Assembly (NCBI GenBank): GCA_023413135.1
Contig: JAEZQK010000063.1
Span: forward strand, 1-64,000
From: Bacillota bacterium
Lineage (GTDB): Bacteria > Bacillota > Clostridia > Christensenellales > Aristaeellaceae
Direction: 5' to 3'
DNA: 64,000 bases
In this document: piece by piece, positions 26,092 through 35,575 of the stretch
Layout of the letters: each line of letters starts with the position of its first letter
How positions within the stretch are numbered: position 1 is the stretch's first letter
The notes under the pieces: generated by a model
What the model was told of the DNA's origin: nothing
What the model saw: only the letters and a program-made list of their open reading frames with translations
The model's database searches: none
Program-made: the position numbers and the translations under genes

Positions 26092-27348
26092 ATGAAAAGA
26101 ATGCTTACCCTTCTCATGTCCTTAATCCTGCTGATGGGGGTCTTTGCGGGCAGCGGACTCGCCGAAGCAGCCAAGGCGAAGATCGTATTCTGCGTCAATA
26201 TCCAGCCGCAGTTACCGGTCGAATTCTGGCAGTCCATAGCAGACAGGTATATGGCGGCGCACCCCGAAGTCGAAGTTGAAATCATCGGACAGCCATCCTC
26301 GAATGTGAACGTGTTTCAATACGAGAAGACGCTTCTGGCAACAGGCCAGTTCCCTGATGTCATGGTCATGCAAAATCCGGCCGATTTTGTACCCTCTGGC
26401 GCTTTGGCGTCGTTTGAAGACGCGGAACTGGATTATCTGGCGGATCCCAACATCGGGAAAATCGGCGGCAAACAATATGTAGCCAACTACAAGAAGCAGG
26501 TTATCGGCGTATTCTATAACAAGAAAATATTTGCCGACAACAATCTGCAGGTTCCCCAAACGTACCAGGCATTCCTGGATGTATGCGAAGCGCTGAAAGC
26601 GCAGGATATCCTGCCCCTTTCCATCGGCATCAAGGACGGCTGGCCGCAGATCATGCTTGCCAATATGATCGCCGGCACCGATCTTCTCGCCAAGGATCCG
26701 AGCTGGGGTTCGGAAAGGAATGCCGACACGGTCAAGTTCAACAACCCTGATCTTGTCAAGGCAATGCAGAAGTACCAGTATCTCTGCCAGAATTACGCCG
26801 GCAGCAGCTTGCCCAGCATCACGTATACACAGATGCTTGAGCAGTTCTTTACTGGCAAGGCTGCCATGCTGCCCATGGGTTCGTGGGTAAATGCCGAGGT
26901 TGCCAAGGCAGAGCAGGATTTCGAAGTCGGCTGGTTCCCCATGCCAGGTGATAATGACGCTAATGTCCTGTCGGTATTTGTAAATGAAGGCCTGTCAATC
27001 AGTGCTTCAAGCAAGTATCCGGACGTTTGCAAAGACTTCGTCAAGTTCTTCTTCACCGACAAGGAGCTGTACAGCGATTTCCTCAAGAGCGAGCAGTTGT
27101 TCCCCACGACAAAAGAAGCCGTCCCCTATGAAATGATTCCGCTTCGGAAGTACATTGAGGAAACGATTGCGGGTATGAAAGAGGTCGAAGGCTTCGAGAG
27201 CATGACGGGCGACGCGGCTTTCCTGCCGGGCCTGAAGGATTACTATACCAACAAGCTAACGCAAAATATCGCGATAGGAAACGATGTCGCTGCCGAGCTT
27301 GATAATTTCGATAATGAATGGGCTATCGCGAAAGAGGCTCTGAACTAA
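26092..27348 (+). CDS. Sugar-binding protein of ABC importer (MsmE type)
   Basis: A 418-residue family 1 solute-binding protein, the shorter MsmE-like form. ATG 26092 is preceded by AAAGGAGAG; upstream in-frame starts have no ribosome site. The signal peptide MKRMLTLLMSLILLMGVFAG runs to GLAEA, a signal peptidase I-type site, with no lipobox cysteine. The mature part has the typical KIVFCVNIQPQLPVEFWQ start, YNKKIFADNNLQVPQTYQAF and GKAAMLPMGSW segments. It captures a sugar for the two permeases downstream. Expression is presumably controlled by the kinase/regulator pair just upstream. Confidence 0.88.
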   Translation: MKRMLTLLMSLILLMGVFAGSGLAEAAKAKIVFCVNIQPQLPVEFWQSIADRYMAAHPEVEVEIIGQPSSNVNVFQYEKTLLATGQFPDVMVMQNPADFVPSGALASFEDAELDYLADPNIGKIGGKQYVANYKKQVIGVFYNKKIFADNNLQVPQTYQAFLDVCEALKAQDILPLSIGIKDGWPQIMLANMIAGTDLLAKDPSWGSERNADTVKFNNPDLVKAMQKYQYLCQNYAGSSLPSITYTQMLEQFFTGKAAMLPMGSWVNAEVAKAEQDFEVGWFPMPGDNDANVLSVFVNEGLSISASSKYPDVCKDFVKFFFTDKELYSDFLKSEQLFPTTKEAVPYEMIPLRKYIEETIAGMKEVEGFESMTGDAAFLPGLKDYYTNKLTQNIAIGNDVAAELDNFDNEWAIAKEALN

Positions 27349-27386
27349 CAAAAGTCTTTCTGTAAGCGTACAAACTTCGGTGCCGC

Positions 27387-27420
27387 AAGGGGGTAAGCTG
27401 TAAAATGTTTACCCCCTTTT
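27387..27420 (+). terminator. Intercistronic hairpin after MsmE-like gene
   Basis: AAGGGGGTAA pairs perfectly with TTACCCCCTT around a 12-base loop, followed by TTATAAT. It lies between the binding-protein gene and its permease genes and would reduce read-through. Confidence 0.65.
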
Positions 27421-27439
27421 ATAATGGAGGGGTCCCGCA

Positions 27440-28309
27440 ATGAAACAGAACAAACTGTATGATACGCTCTTTTTGGCCCCGGGATTCTTGGTGTACATCA
27501 TTTTTATGATCATACCGGTGATCATGTGTTTCTTATACAGCTTTACAAACTGGGATGGTATCAGTGCCAACTACCGCTACATTGGACTGAAAAATTTCAT
27601 TGATCTGTTCAACGATGCGTCTTTTTTCAGAGCGATGAAGGTTACGGTCATCATTATGGTCGTAACGGCTTTGATTTATAACGTGTTTGGAATCATTTTG
27701 GCCGCACTTTTAAACGACAAGGGAAAGCTGCTGGGCATCTCCAGAAGCGCAATTTTCATCCCCACAGTACTCAGCAGCGTAGTCGTGGCCTTTATATGGT
27801 CCTACGTGGTACAAACGAACGGCGGCGTGATCAATTCCATTATTGAAGTGATCGGTGGGAAGAATGTGGATTTTTACGCCACCCCCATGACGACGATCTT
27901 TATGATTTCAGGTATTATATGTTGGAACAGCCTTGGCTTCTTTGTGGTAATTTACATTTCCACCCTGTCAACGATCCCACAGGAGATTTACGAGGCCTGC
28001 AAAGTGGACGGCGCGGGGTGGTTATACAGATTCTTTCACATAACGCTGCCATTATTGGCACCAGGGATCACAATAAACAGCATACTTTCAGTCGCTGGCG
28101 GGCTCAAGCAATATGATCACGTAAAGGTAATAACCGGGGGAGGCCCGGGAGGAGCTACCCAAACCGTTACACTCTTTGGTGTGGAAAAGGCCTTTGAATA
28201 TAACAGGAGAGGGTATTCTTCCGCAGCAATCATTGTACTGTTCGTTCTGATCGTTGTTTTATCCATTGTGCAGCTTGCCATTTCAAAGAAGCACGAGGTG
28301 GAATACTGA
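27440..28309 (+). CDS. Sugar ABC importer permease, MsmF/MalF type
   Basis: A 289-residue inner-membrane permease with six predicted helices. The N-terminal KLYDTLFLAPGFLVYIIFMI and YSFTNWDG segments are typical of MsmF/UgpA-type subunits; the EAA loop is YEACKVDGAGWLYRF followed by ITLPLLAP. GGAGGGG precedes ATG 27440. The stop is immediately followed by the partner permease gene. Together the two form the membrane channel for the binding protein at 26092; the ATPase is not encoded nearby. Confidence 0.9.
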   Translation: MKQNKLYDTLFLAPGFLVYIIFMIIPVIMCFLYSFTNWDGISANYRYIGLKNFIDLFNDASFFRAMKVTVIIMVVTALIYNVFGIILAALLNDKGKLLGISRSAIFIPTVLSSVVVAFIWSYVVQTNGGVINSIIEVIGGKNVDFYATPMTTIFMISGIICWNSLGFFVVIYISTLSTIPQEIYEACKVDGAGWLYRFFHITLPLLAPGITINSILSVAGGLKQYDHVKVITGGGPGGATQTVTLFGVEKAFEYNRRGYSSAAIIVLFVLIVVLSIVQLAISKKHEVEY

Positions 28310-28310
28310 T

Positions 28311-29138
28311 ATGAAAAAGAGGACGATCGGCAGTTGGATCAAAAAAATCCTCGTTCTTCTCTTTGCCATTCTCTATCTCGCGCCTTTGTATATCGCTGTG
28401 GTAAACTCGGTAAAGCCCTATAGCGAAATCATCAAGTCGCCTTTGAGTCTGCCGGAGCAATTCACATTTGATAATTTTGTGGAAGCGTATAAATCATCGA
28501 ACATGCTGGAGCTCTATAAAAACAGTATTATCATTACTGTATCGTCGGTCGCCATCCTGATTCTGCTGACATCTATGGCTGCTTATATCATCGCGAGACG
28601 AAAAGGGAAAGTATACCAAGGTCTTTACGTCTTTTCCCTTGCGGGTATCATGATTCCGCCGGTGGTCACGCTGATTCCCAGCATCAAAACGCTTAGCACA
28701 CTGCATCTTCTATACACCATGCCTGGCCTGCTCCTGTTTTATGCCGGTACATATTTCAGCACCACGATTTTCCTCTATGTCGGATTTATCAAGACCATTC
28801 CCGCCAGTCTTGATGAGTCTGCGTTCATCGACGGCGCCAATCCCTTTACCACTTTTTTTAAGATCATCTTCCCCTTGGTCAGCCCCTGCACAGCGACGGC
28901 AGTTATCTTCCTTGGCATGTGGATATGGAATGACTTTCTCAATCCCATGTATATACTTGGCTTTCGAGGCGGAAAAACAATTACGACGGGCATCTACAAC
29001 GCGATAGGCGCGTACACTTCGATGTGGAACCTTGTGTTTGCGAATGTTATGCTGGCGTCGCTGCCCATCATTATACTCTATCTTTCTATGCAGAAACTGT
29101 TTATGCAGGGGTTGACTTCCGGGGCTGTAAAAGGGTGA
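28311..29138 (+). CDS. Sugar ABC importer permease, MsmG/MalG type
   Basis: A 275-residue permease starting at ATG 28311, one base after the MsmF-type stop codon, with GAGGTGG as ribosome site inside the upstream gene. Helices, the EAA loop DESAFIDGANPFTTF followed by KIIFPLVSP, and the C-terminal FMQGLTSGAVKG are all characteristic of MalG-type subunits. It is the last gene of the kinase/regulator/importer block and converges with a GH51 gene, with stop codons only 10 bp apart. Confidence 0.9.
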   Translation: MKKRTIGSWIKKILVLLFAILYLAPLYIAVVNSVKPYSEIIKSPLSLPEQFTFDNFVEAYKSSNMLELYKNSIIITVSSVAILILLTSMAAYIIARRKGKVYQGLYVFSLAGIMIPPVVTLIPSIKTLSTLHLLYTMPGLLLFYAGTYFSTTIFLYVGFIKTIPASLDESAFIDGANPFTTFFKIIFPLVSPCTATAVIFLGMWIWNDFLNPMYILGFRGGKTITTGIYNAIGAYTSMWNLVFANVMLASLPIIILYLSMQKLFMQGLTSGAVKG

Positions 29139-29140
29139 AT

Positions 29141-29190
29141 GAAACTCTTTATACCCCAAAGCGGAATACATTCCATGAGAGTTTCTTTAT
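29141..29190 (+). terminator. Possible terminator overlapping convergent gene end
   Basis: GAAACTCT (29141-29148) pairs with AGAGTTTC (29178-29185), enclosing a small inner repeat GGAATACATTCC and followed by TTTAT. It would end the importer operon inside the 3' end of the convergent GH51 gene. Confidence 0.4.
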
Positions 29191-30741
29191 GACAGCAGTA
29201 ACTTTTCCGTTCCTGAATACAGTATCAGTATTGATTGTTGGTTTGACAGCTTTGGGATTTTCATATGTATTCATCAAATCCAAATCGTCGTTGTACAGCT
29301 GTATGTGTTCAATCAAATTGTATCCTTCAAATGCACTAACCTCAAGTTCCAGCAGCCGGTCATTTTCCCAATCCCGGTTTATTACGAATATGGTCAGCTC
29401 ATTATTGCCGGCATTGAACGCCGCTGCCGAATCAATAAAGCCGATGCCTGTGTGTGTCCTGTATTGGAATTGATGGCTTACTGCATATCCCGGGATATCA
29501 TATGTGTCACATTCAATGGCTGTCTGCAATGAAACCCCTTGACCATATTCCATAAGCTGCTTGAATGGATAATAAGCAACCGGTTTCCACACATGGTCAC
29601 GATTTGTTGCTGCGAGCGTATTCAAGCCCCATGTCATGCATCCGATTTTCACACGGTCGGCATGACGTATGAGTGTCAGCAAAGTGGACGCAGAAGTAAG
29701 GGCGTCGAGCATTCCTCCACGGCGTGTGAAGTGTTTGTTCGCAATCATATGATCCGGATCATGACGTACATATTCACGTGCGGTATCAAATTCATGTTCC
29801 CATACTGTTCCGCGGCCAGGAAGGATCTCCCCAAGGGGTTGTTCCCTTGTTCCAAATTCATCAAAAGAAAGCATCATCTTTTTGGGCAATCGGAGTTTTG
29901 TCTGAACAAAATCACACAGCCCTATCTCTGTGTTGATGTAATCCTCGAAGAAACACGATCCGCCCAGTAGTGCGGCATAATCTCCCGGAGCCGCGATATG
30001 ATAGTGATGCAGCGAGATATAATCTACCGATTCGTAGCATTCCGCAAGCACATCCAAATCCCACTGAGGATAATGCTTAAGGAATGGTGAAGAGGATACG
30101 CAGGCAACCGTTTCAATTTTAGGATCGATCCATTTCATGCCTTTGGAAACCTCGTGGGCCAAAACGCCATACCCTCGAGGATCTTTTTGCCATGAGCCTA
30201 TTTGCCAAGGCCCGTCCATTTCGTTCCCAAGATACCATGTTTTCACATTATACGGCGCTTCCTGGCCATACTCACGGCGTAAATCCGACCAGTAACTGCC
30301 GGATTTGTGATTTGTATACTCCACAATGTGGAGCGCGTCGTTTAGCCCGTTGGTGCCAAGATTGATCGTATACATGGGCTCAGCCCCGATCGCTTGCGTC
30401 CACTTCAGGTACTCATCATGACCAATTTCGTTTGTATAGTACTGGAACCAGGCAGTGTCGAGCTGCGTTTTTCTCTTCTCAATCGGACCGATGGAATCCT
30501 TCCAGTACCACCCGGAGACAAAATTACCCCCTGGAAGGCGAATGGCGGGGATGCCCGCTGATTTCAGCGAATCAATGAAATCCTGCCGGAAGCCCTGACC
30601 GTTCGCAGTCGGATGTTTTGGGTTGTACATACTGCCATTCACCATTGTTCCGATAGGCTCCAAAAACGCGCCGTATAGCCGCGGAGAGATATCTCCAATC
30701 CGAAAGTGCCGATTCACATATATCTTGGCCGTTTTTTTCAT
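29149..30741 (-). CDS. GH51-family alpha-L-arabinofuranosidase, divergent member
   Basis: A 530-residue GH51 enzyme. The N-terminal DISPRLYGAFLEPIGTMVNG and IRLPGGNFVSGWYWKDSIGP segments are GH51 landmarks. The acid/base glutamate is in WYLGNEMDGPWQIG and the nucleophile in SFDEFG, where most relatives have DEW. A C-terminal beta-sandwich follows the TIM barrel. It removes terminal arabinofuranosyl residues; a related exo-glycosidase specificity is possible given the divergence. No signal peptide. ATG 30741 has GGTGAG close upstream. It is the last gene of the operon that starts with the binding protein at 38197, 102 bp after the 732-residue unknown protein. Confidence 0.83.
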   Translation of the reverse strand: MKKTAKIYVNRHFRIGDISPRLYGAFLEPIGTMVNGSMYNPKHPTANGQGFRQDFIDSLKSAGIPAIRLPGGNFVSGWYWKDSIGPIEKRKTQLDTAWFQYYTNEIGHDEYLKWTQAIGAEPMYTINLGTNGLNDALHIVEYTNHKSGSYWSDLRREYGQEAPYNVKTWYLGNEMDGPWQIGSWQKDPRGYGVLAHEVSKGMKWIDPKIETVACVSSSPFLKHYPQWDLDVLAECYESVDYISLHHYHIAAPGDYAALLGGSCFFEDYINTEIGLCDFVQTKLRLPKKMMLSFDEFGTREQPLGEILPGRGTVWEHEFDTAREYVRHDPDHMIANKHFTRRGGMLDALTSASTLLTLIRHADRVKIGCMTWGLNTLAATNRDHVWKPVAYYPFKQLMEYGQGVSLQTAIECDTYDIPGYAVSHQFQYRTHTGIGFIDSAAAFNAGNNELTIFVINRDWENDRLLELEVSAFEGYNLIEHIQLYNDDLDLMNTYENPKAVKPTINTDTVFRNGKVTAVIKKLSWNVFRFGV

Positions 30742-30843
30742 TTCTCACCACTCCACTGTGATCAATTGATACCCGGGTTAACGAATTGCGGCAAAATGGC
30801 GATTTGAACAAACCTTTTTCAGACGATAGTTTTGTTACTGTTT

Positions 30844-33042
30844 TTACTTGGCGTAAGAGTCGTAGATTCTGTTTCTTTCGGCGCGTTCCTCCGGGCTAAG
30901 CTTATCCGCTCCGGCGATATCATATGCGCCGAATGTATCGTACAGCCTGGATAGGGGGTCGATTTCGACATATGTAACCCAGGGCAGCCAATGATAATGG
31001 CTTACGAATGTTTGATCGGCAAATCTGCCGCCTTCATGAGAAAGGCCCGGCAGCGCATAACCAAAGCTGCCGTCCACGTCGTTTGCCTGACGCGTGTTGT
31101 TGTGGATGAACTCGGCGTAATCCCTGTAATGCTCGTCTTTGGTGATGATATACAACCTGTAATACACATATGTGCAGGCTGCCATATACATATCTCCGCC
31201 GCCGCCGCCGAGCGTAACCGGGCTCTGCCCGCTGATAAGGTTTTTGGTGAAGGGGTGGTTTGGCCATAGAACGCGAACAGGGAATGACCATGCGTATGTC
31301 CATGTTTCGGTGTAGTCGGCGGCGCCGATCAGGGCGTCGAGCCACTTTTGCTCGCCGGTCAGATCATATAGGGACAAAAAGCCGAAGATGGCGTATATGC
31401 CCGATTCATTGTCCATGATGTCGGTGTTGTCACAAGTGGAACCCCGGTATTCCATGAGCTTGTACGTATTTTGATAGGACCATTCTCCCGCTTTGAGCGC
31501 GGCCTGCTTATACGTATCAAAACCGGTGACAAGGTAGAATTGAATCAGGAAACGAACCACGCTGATCGTATTGGCTTTTGAATCCATGCGCATTGAACCG
31601 TCATTTGTGTTATACGCGCGGTACCAGCTTCCATCGTCATTCTGGATGCGAACAAACCAGTCGGCGGCTTTTAAGCAGAATTCTAGCCATGCGGGTTTAT
31701 CCTCACCCTTTTTCTTCATGTAAACATATGCGTCGAGGATGTTCTCAAGACCGTCGGCTATCATCCTTGTCCAAAACGGCATGGGCTCAAAACCGGTTAT
31801 TGTTGGGTTATAGCAAACCTGCGGCGCGCCGATATCGGTCATGGCCGTCCTTACCCAAAAGTCGATGATACTTAAGCCTTTTTGATAAGATTCCGGCCGG
31901 TTTTCCTTGTCCCCATAGCGAATGAGCTGATAGCCTATGCCCGGTTGCTGCCCTACAAACCCAAATTGAAAGGATACGCTGGAGACATCCATCTGAGGAA
32001 GCTGACAGGAAAACGGCAACCCCCAGGAATCGCCATACTGCCTTGTAAGTTTTGTGAGGGATTCCATGCAGTTGCGGTATTGCAATTCCTGATCTACAGC
32101 ATAGACAGGATCCTTCAGCCGTGCGTATACAGTGCGCCACGCATCCCTCATCATGGGATAATACCCGTCGTATTTGCCGAAATTCACCCCGATGGCGTAA
32201 CTGTGGGCAAAGCCCTCTTCCATTGGATGATACATTCGAGTCATTGTCTTCGTGCGCATCATGTAATCGACATTATATCCCTTGTCTACTCTGGGCATCT
32301 GGCCGTCTACACCGGGGTATACATAATCAATCGTCAAGCCGTCGCGCGTTGTATCTATTTGCTTGCGCAACGGGAAGCCGTAATACAGATAATTGAGCGT
32401 TTGCTTCTCGGGCTTGCTGATTCCAATGGAGCCGATGGTAAATTTTCTGTCCACAATATGTTCCGATTGGACAAAATTATTGTCCCGCATGGTAATATCG
32501 GAAGCCCATCGCGAAAGCATAGCCATTTCACCCGTAGCTCTATGCTGCGCAGCGAATAATGGCAGGGTATAGTTGACTTCTCTGCGCCAGAAGTATTCGC
32601 AGTCCAGGTCATAGCCCATAACATGTGGCTTGGCGTATTCATTTTGGCGATACCAGTTGGCCGGGGCGAAATAATCATAATCGCGCACGTCATCGGATGA
32701 TGCCAGAACAAGTGCGATTTTGGATGCGAAACCGTAATCGTCAATATTCTTCAATACGGTTACGGTTCTTGAGACTTTAAAACCTGTTCCGTTTGGTTCA
32801 TAAACGTCTTTGAAATTAAGTTCTGCGCCGGTCGGGGATTTCAGCAGACCGCTGGCTGTCACCTGATTTTGATCCTGAACAACTTCCTGATAGGGAGCAT
32901 CAAAAAACTCTGTGATGGATAGGGCTGTTTTGATGAAGGCATACATTGGGCGTTTGTTGAAGTACAAAACTTCGCCATCACGAAGCACTTCCACACCGCC
33001 GCATGAAAACTTCATAATGTAATTGCCTGACTGGATCATCAT
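30844..33042 (-). CDS. Large protein of unknown family, likely (alpha/alpha)-toroid glycan-active enzyme
   Basis: I do not recognise the family of this 732-residue protein. The first 270 residues look beta-rich; from about 330 to 690 there are repeated helical pairs with QNDDGSWYRAYNTNDG, STCDNTDIMDNESGIYAIFGFLS and DALIGAADYTETWTYAW segments, the pattern of six- or seven-hairpin toroid enzymes (glycosidases, polysaccharide lyases, epimerases). Aromatic and acidic residues are dense, as in sugar-binding clefts. No signal peptide or membrane segment. ATG 33042 has AAAGGAGA upstream. It sits between two GH51 arabinofuranosidase genes behind an importer, so an arabinan- or arabinoxylan-related cytoplasmic activity is the natural guess. 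Catalytic residues cannot be named. Confidence 0.7.
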   Translation of the reverse strand: MMIQSGNYIMKFSCGGVEVLRDGEVLYFNKRPMYAFIKTALSITEFFDAPYQEVVQDQNQVTASGLLKSPTGAELNFKDVYEPNGTGFKVSRTVTVLKNIDDYGFASKIALVLASSDDVRDYDYFAPANWYRQNEYAKPHVMGYDLDCEYFWRREVNYTLPLFAAQHRATGEMAMLSRWASDITMRDNNFVQSEHIVDRKFTIGSIGISKPEKQTLNYLYYGFPLRKQIDTTRDGLTIDYVYPGVDGQMPRVDKGYNVDYMMRTKTMTRMYHPMEEGFAHSYAIGVNFGKYDGYYPMMRDAWRTVYARLKDPVYAVDQELQYRNCMESLTKLTRQYGDSWGLPFSCQLPQMDVSSVSFQFGFVGQQPGIGYQLIRYGDKENRPESYQKGLSIIDFWVRTAMTDIGAPQVCYNPTITGFEPMPFWTRMIADGLENILDAYVYMKKKGEDKPAWLEFCLKAADWFVRIQNDDGSWYRAYNTNDGSMRMDSKANTISVVRFLIQFYLVTGFDTYKQAALKAGEWSYQNTYKLMEYRGSTCDNTDIMDNESGIYAIFGFLSLYDLTGEQKWLDALIGAADYTETWTYAWSFPVRVLWPNHPFTKNLISGQSPVTLGGGGGDMYMAACTYVYYRLYIITKDEHYRDYAEFIHNNTRQANDVDGSFGYALPGLSHEGGRFADQTFVSHYHWLPWVTYVEIDPLSRLYDTFGAYDIAGADKLSPEERAERNRIYDSYAK

Positions 33043-33110
33043 TTCAGATCTCCTTTACCTTTTGTATTTTGGTTTGCTTACTCCTATGCCATTATTGGGT
33101 TGGTCCGGCT

Positions 33111-34613
33111 TCACCCTAACTTTATCTCTATGGAAGCAATAGCACAGGGCGGAAGAGATACGCTTATTATGCCTTCCTTAAGGGCTATACCCTCAAGATT
33201 GGCTGTATCAACATGATCGGGATTGGTAAAAGTGTTGTGAGCTGTCGGCTTGCCACTCAGCAGCCTGCCGGACGCGGATACCGGTTTTGCCGCCAATAGC
33301 TCCAGCTCTACTCCGGCCTCCCTTTGCGCGGAAAGGTTTATAAGCGAAACGGTCAACGTATCCTCTTTTATGGACGAAGACAAATCCACATGTGGAAGAT
33401 TCTTTTGGATTGCTTCCGGCTCTCTCTCCCATATAACGGGAACGAAATTCGCACCCTGATGCCCCTTAAAGAGATCAAATACATGGTAGGTGGGCGTCTT
33501 TATCATCTCGCTGCCTTCGGTTAGGATAATGGCTTGCAGGACATTGATGGTTTGGGCAAGATTGGCGATTCGGATTCTATCTGCATATTTATGGAAGATA
33601 TGCAGCATCAACGCTGCGCATAAGGCTGAACGCATCGTGTTTTGCTGATAAAGATAACCAGGCGCTGTCCCGGGCTCGTTATCCACCCATATGCCCCATT
33701 CATCAACTGCCATTGCCACTCTTTTTTCCGAGTCGTAATGGTCCATAATCTCAATATTACGTTTGAATAACGCTTCTTTTGCATAGGTGTTGACGGCAGT
33801 TTGATACCAGCTGTCGTCTGAAAAGTTTACACCGCTTACTTCTTCTCCCGGCTTTACATAACAGTGCACGGACAAACCCCGCATAAGCTGTGCGGGTACA
33901 GATTTCATCAGGGTTTCTGTCCATTCGTAGTTTTCCGCGTTCGCGCCGCCGGCTATTTTTAGGAGACCGGGCGTCTGCCACCAATTTATTTTTCCCATAT
34001 CCCTATAATTTCGAACATAGGTTGCATATCTGCGGAATTCCTGGGCGTATTGTGACGCGGTCATAAAGCCACCGCAGCCCCAATTCTCGTTTCCCACGCC
34101 AAACATACTGATTTCCCAGGCTTTGTCCCTTCCGTTTCTCCGCCTCAATTGGGCCATGGGGGATTGGCCGTCATCGGTCAGATACTCAACCCAATCCCTC
34201 ATTTCGCGTACGGTACCGCTCCCGACATTCCCGCAAATATAGGGTTCGCAGCCTATCTGTTCACATAAGTCCATAAACTCATGGGTGCCGAAATGATTGT
34301 TCTCCAACAAACCGCCCCAATGCACATTGACAACCGGCGTACGTTCTGCTTTTGGGCCTATACCGTCCATCCAATGATAGTCATCGGCAAAGCAGCCTCC
34401 AGGCCAACGTATGTTGGGTACCTTTATGGCTTTCATTGCCTCCACGATGTCTGTACGGATCCCCCGAATGTTCGGAATTGGCGAATCCTCTCCTACCCAG
34501 TATCCGCCGTTATATATGCACCTTCCCAGATGCTCCGAAAAATGCCCGTAAACATGCCGGTCTATCCTTGGCCCTTTTTTGCTCGTGTCTATATTAGCTC
34601 TCATAACGCACAT
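33111..34613 (-). CDS. abfA: Alpha-L-arabinofuranosidase, GH51 family
   Basis: A classical intracellular GH51 enzyme of about 500 residues. Landmarks in order: RHVYGHFSEHLGRCIYNG, NIRWPGGCFADDYHWMDGIGP, the acid/base glutamate in GVGNENWG, and the nucleophile in AVDEWGIW, then the C-terminal beta-sandwich. ATG 34613 is preferred because GAGGAAGCGG lies nine bases upstream; ATG 34604 and an upstream frame to 34634 are alternatives. It releases L-arabinofuranose from arabinan or arabinoxylan oligosaccharides in the cytoplasm. It follows the LplC gene closely in the importer operon, which implies that the importer carries arabino-oligosaccharides. Confidence 0.92.
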   Translation of the reverse strand: MCVMRANIDTSKKGPRIDRHVYGHFSEHLGRCIYNGGYWVGEDSPIPNIRGIRTDIVEAMKAIKVPNIRWPGGCFADDYHWMDGIGPKAERTPVVNVHWGGLLENNHFGTHEFMDLCEQIGCEPYICGNVGSGTVREMRDWVEYLTDDGQSPMAQLRRRNGRDKAWEISMFGVGNENWGCGGFMTASQYAQEFRRYATYVRNYRDMGKINWWQTPGLLKIAGGANAENYEWTETLMKSVPAQLMRGLSVHCYVKPGEEVSGVNFSDDSWYQTAVNTYAKEALFKRNIEIMDHYDSEKRVAMAVDEWGIWVDNEPGTAPGYLYQQNTMRSALCAALMLHIFHKYADRIRIANLAQTINVLQAIILTEGSEMIKTPTYHVFDLFKGHQGANFVPVIWEREPEAIQKNLPHVDLSSSIKEDTLTVSLINLSAQREAGVELELLAAKPVSASGRLLSGKPTAHNTFTNPDHVDTANLEGIALKEGIISVSLPPCAIASIEIKLG

Positions 34614-34633
34614 ATTCCGCTTCCTCAAACTCA

Positions 34634-35575
34634 CTACGCCTTAATAGCGCCTATCATGATGCCCTTTACGAAATATTTTTGCAGGAATGGGAAAAAGCAC
34701 ATAATCGGAAGCATGGTGACTATGATTGTGGCAGTTTGAATTCCCTCCGTAAACCTGGGAATGCGCGGCCCCGCTATGGACAGGGAATTAACAATAACCG
34801 AGTCCATGACAATGGTGCGCAGCACCAGCTGCAACGGAATCAAATCATTCCTGCGGAGAAAAACCATGGCGTTGAACCACTCGTTCCACCTGTCCACCGC
34901 ATAAAACAGCAAGACTGTTGCAAGGATGGGTTTTGATAAGGGCAGGATGATCTTGAACAGAATCCGCCATTCGTCGGCGCCGTCAATTTTTGCGGATTCG
35001 ATCAGGGATTCCGGCAGCGTAGTCATGTATGTGCGCGTGATAATAAAGTAAAAGGTGTTGACTCCGTACGCAAGTATGACAGACCAGATATTTTTGGTAA
35101 GGCCCAGTTGAAGCATCAACAGATACATGGGAACAATACCACCGTTGAACAACATGGTAAGCAGGACTGCGTAAAAGATGATCTTTCCCCCCGGAAAGTT
35201 TGTGCGGGATAAGCCGTAGGCCAGGCTTGTGGTCAGGAACAGGTTGATTGGAACACCCAATATTAGGATCAGCAAGGTCGTTTTATAGCCGATTAAAATA
35301 CGGGGATCCTGGAACAGCCTGTAATAGTTATCAATCGTAGGCTGGGTGGGGAACAGCAGCAGCGGGCTTTCTGCAGCCTCTTTCTGCGTGGCGAGGGATG
35401 TGGCTAAGACGTTCAATACCGGAAAAACAATCGCAGCGGCCATTATCACCAGCAGTACCAAAATGATGCCATCCAGCAGTTCAAACTTATCCCGCAAGCC
35501 CCTGCGGGTCTTCTTTGCCGCTAAAATAACGATCAACTCCTTTTTTGGACTAGGCCAGCAGTCCTGATCCGCCAA
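34634..35575 (-). CDS. Carbohydrate ABC importer permease, LplC type, start unclear
   Basis: A permease of up to 313 residues with six helices, EAA loop IESAKIDGADEWRILF followed by ILPLSKP, and the family C-terminus KYFVKGIMIGAIKA. The start is odd. TTG 35575 overlaps the LplB gene by 26 bp and has no ribosome site. A clear AAAAGGAG lies right after the LplB stop, but the in-frame TTG 35536 touches it, and the codon at normal spacing (35527) is ATT. A rare ATT start, or TTG with tight spacing, would give a protein of about 297-300 residues, close to relatives. It is the third gene of the arabino-oligosaccharide operon. Confidence 0.87.
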   Translation of the reverse strand: MADQDCWPSPKKELIVILAAKKTRRGLRDKFELLDGIILVLLVIMAAAIVFPVLNVLATSLATQKEAAESPLLLFPTQPTIDNYYRLFQDPRILIGYKTTLLILILGVPINLFLTTSLAYGLSRTNFPGGKIIFYAVLLTMLFNGGIVPMYLLMLQLGLTKNIWSVILAYGVNTFYFIITRTYMTTLPESLIESAKIDGADEWRILFKIILPLSKPILATVLLFYAVDRWNEWFNAMVFLRRNDLIPLQLVLRTIVMDSVIVNSLSIAGPRIPRFTEGIQTATIIVTMLPIMCFFPFLQKYFVKGIMIGAIKA

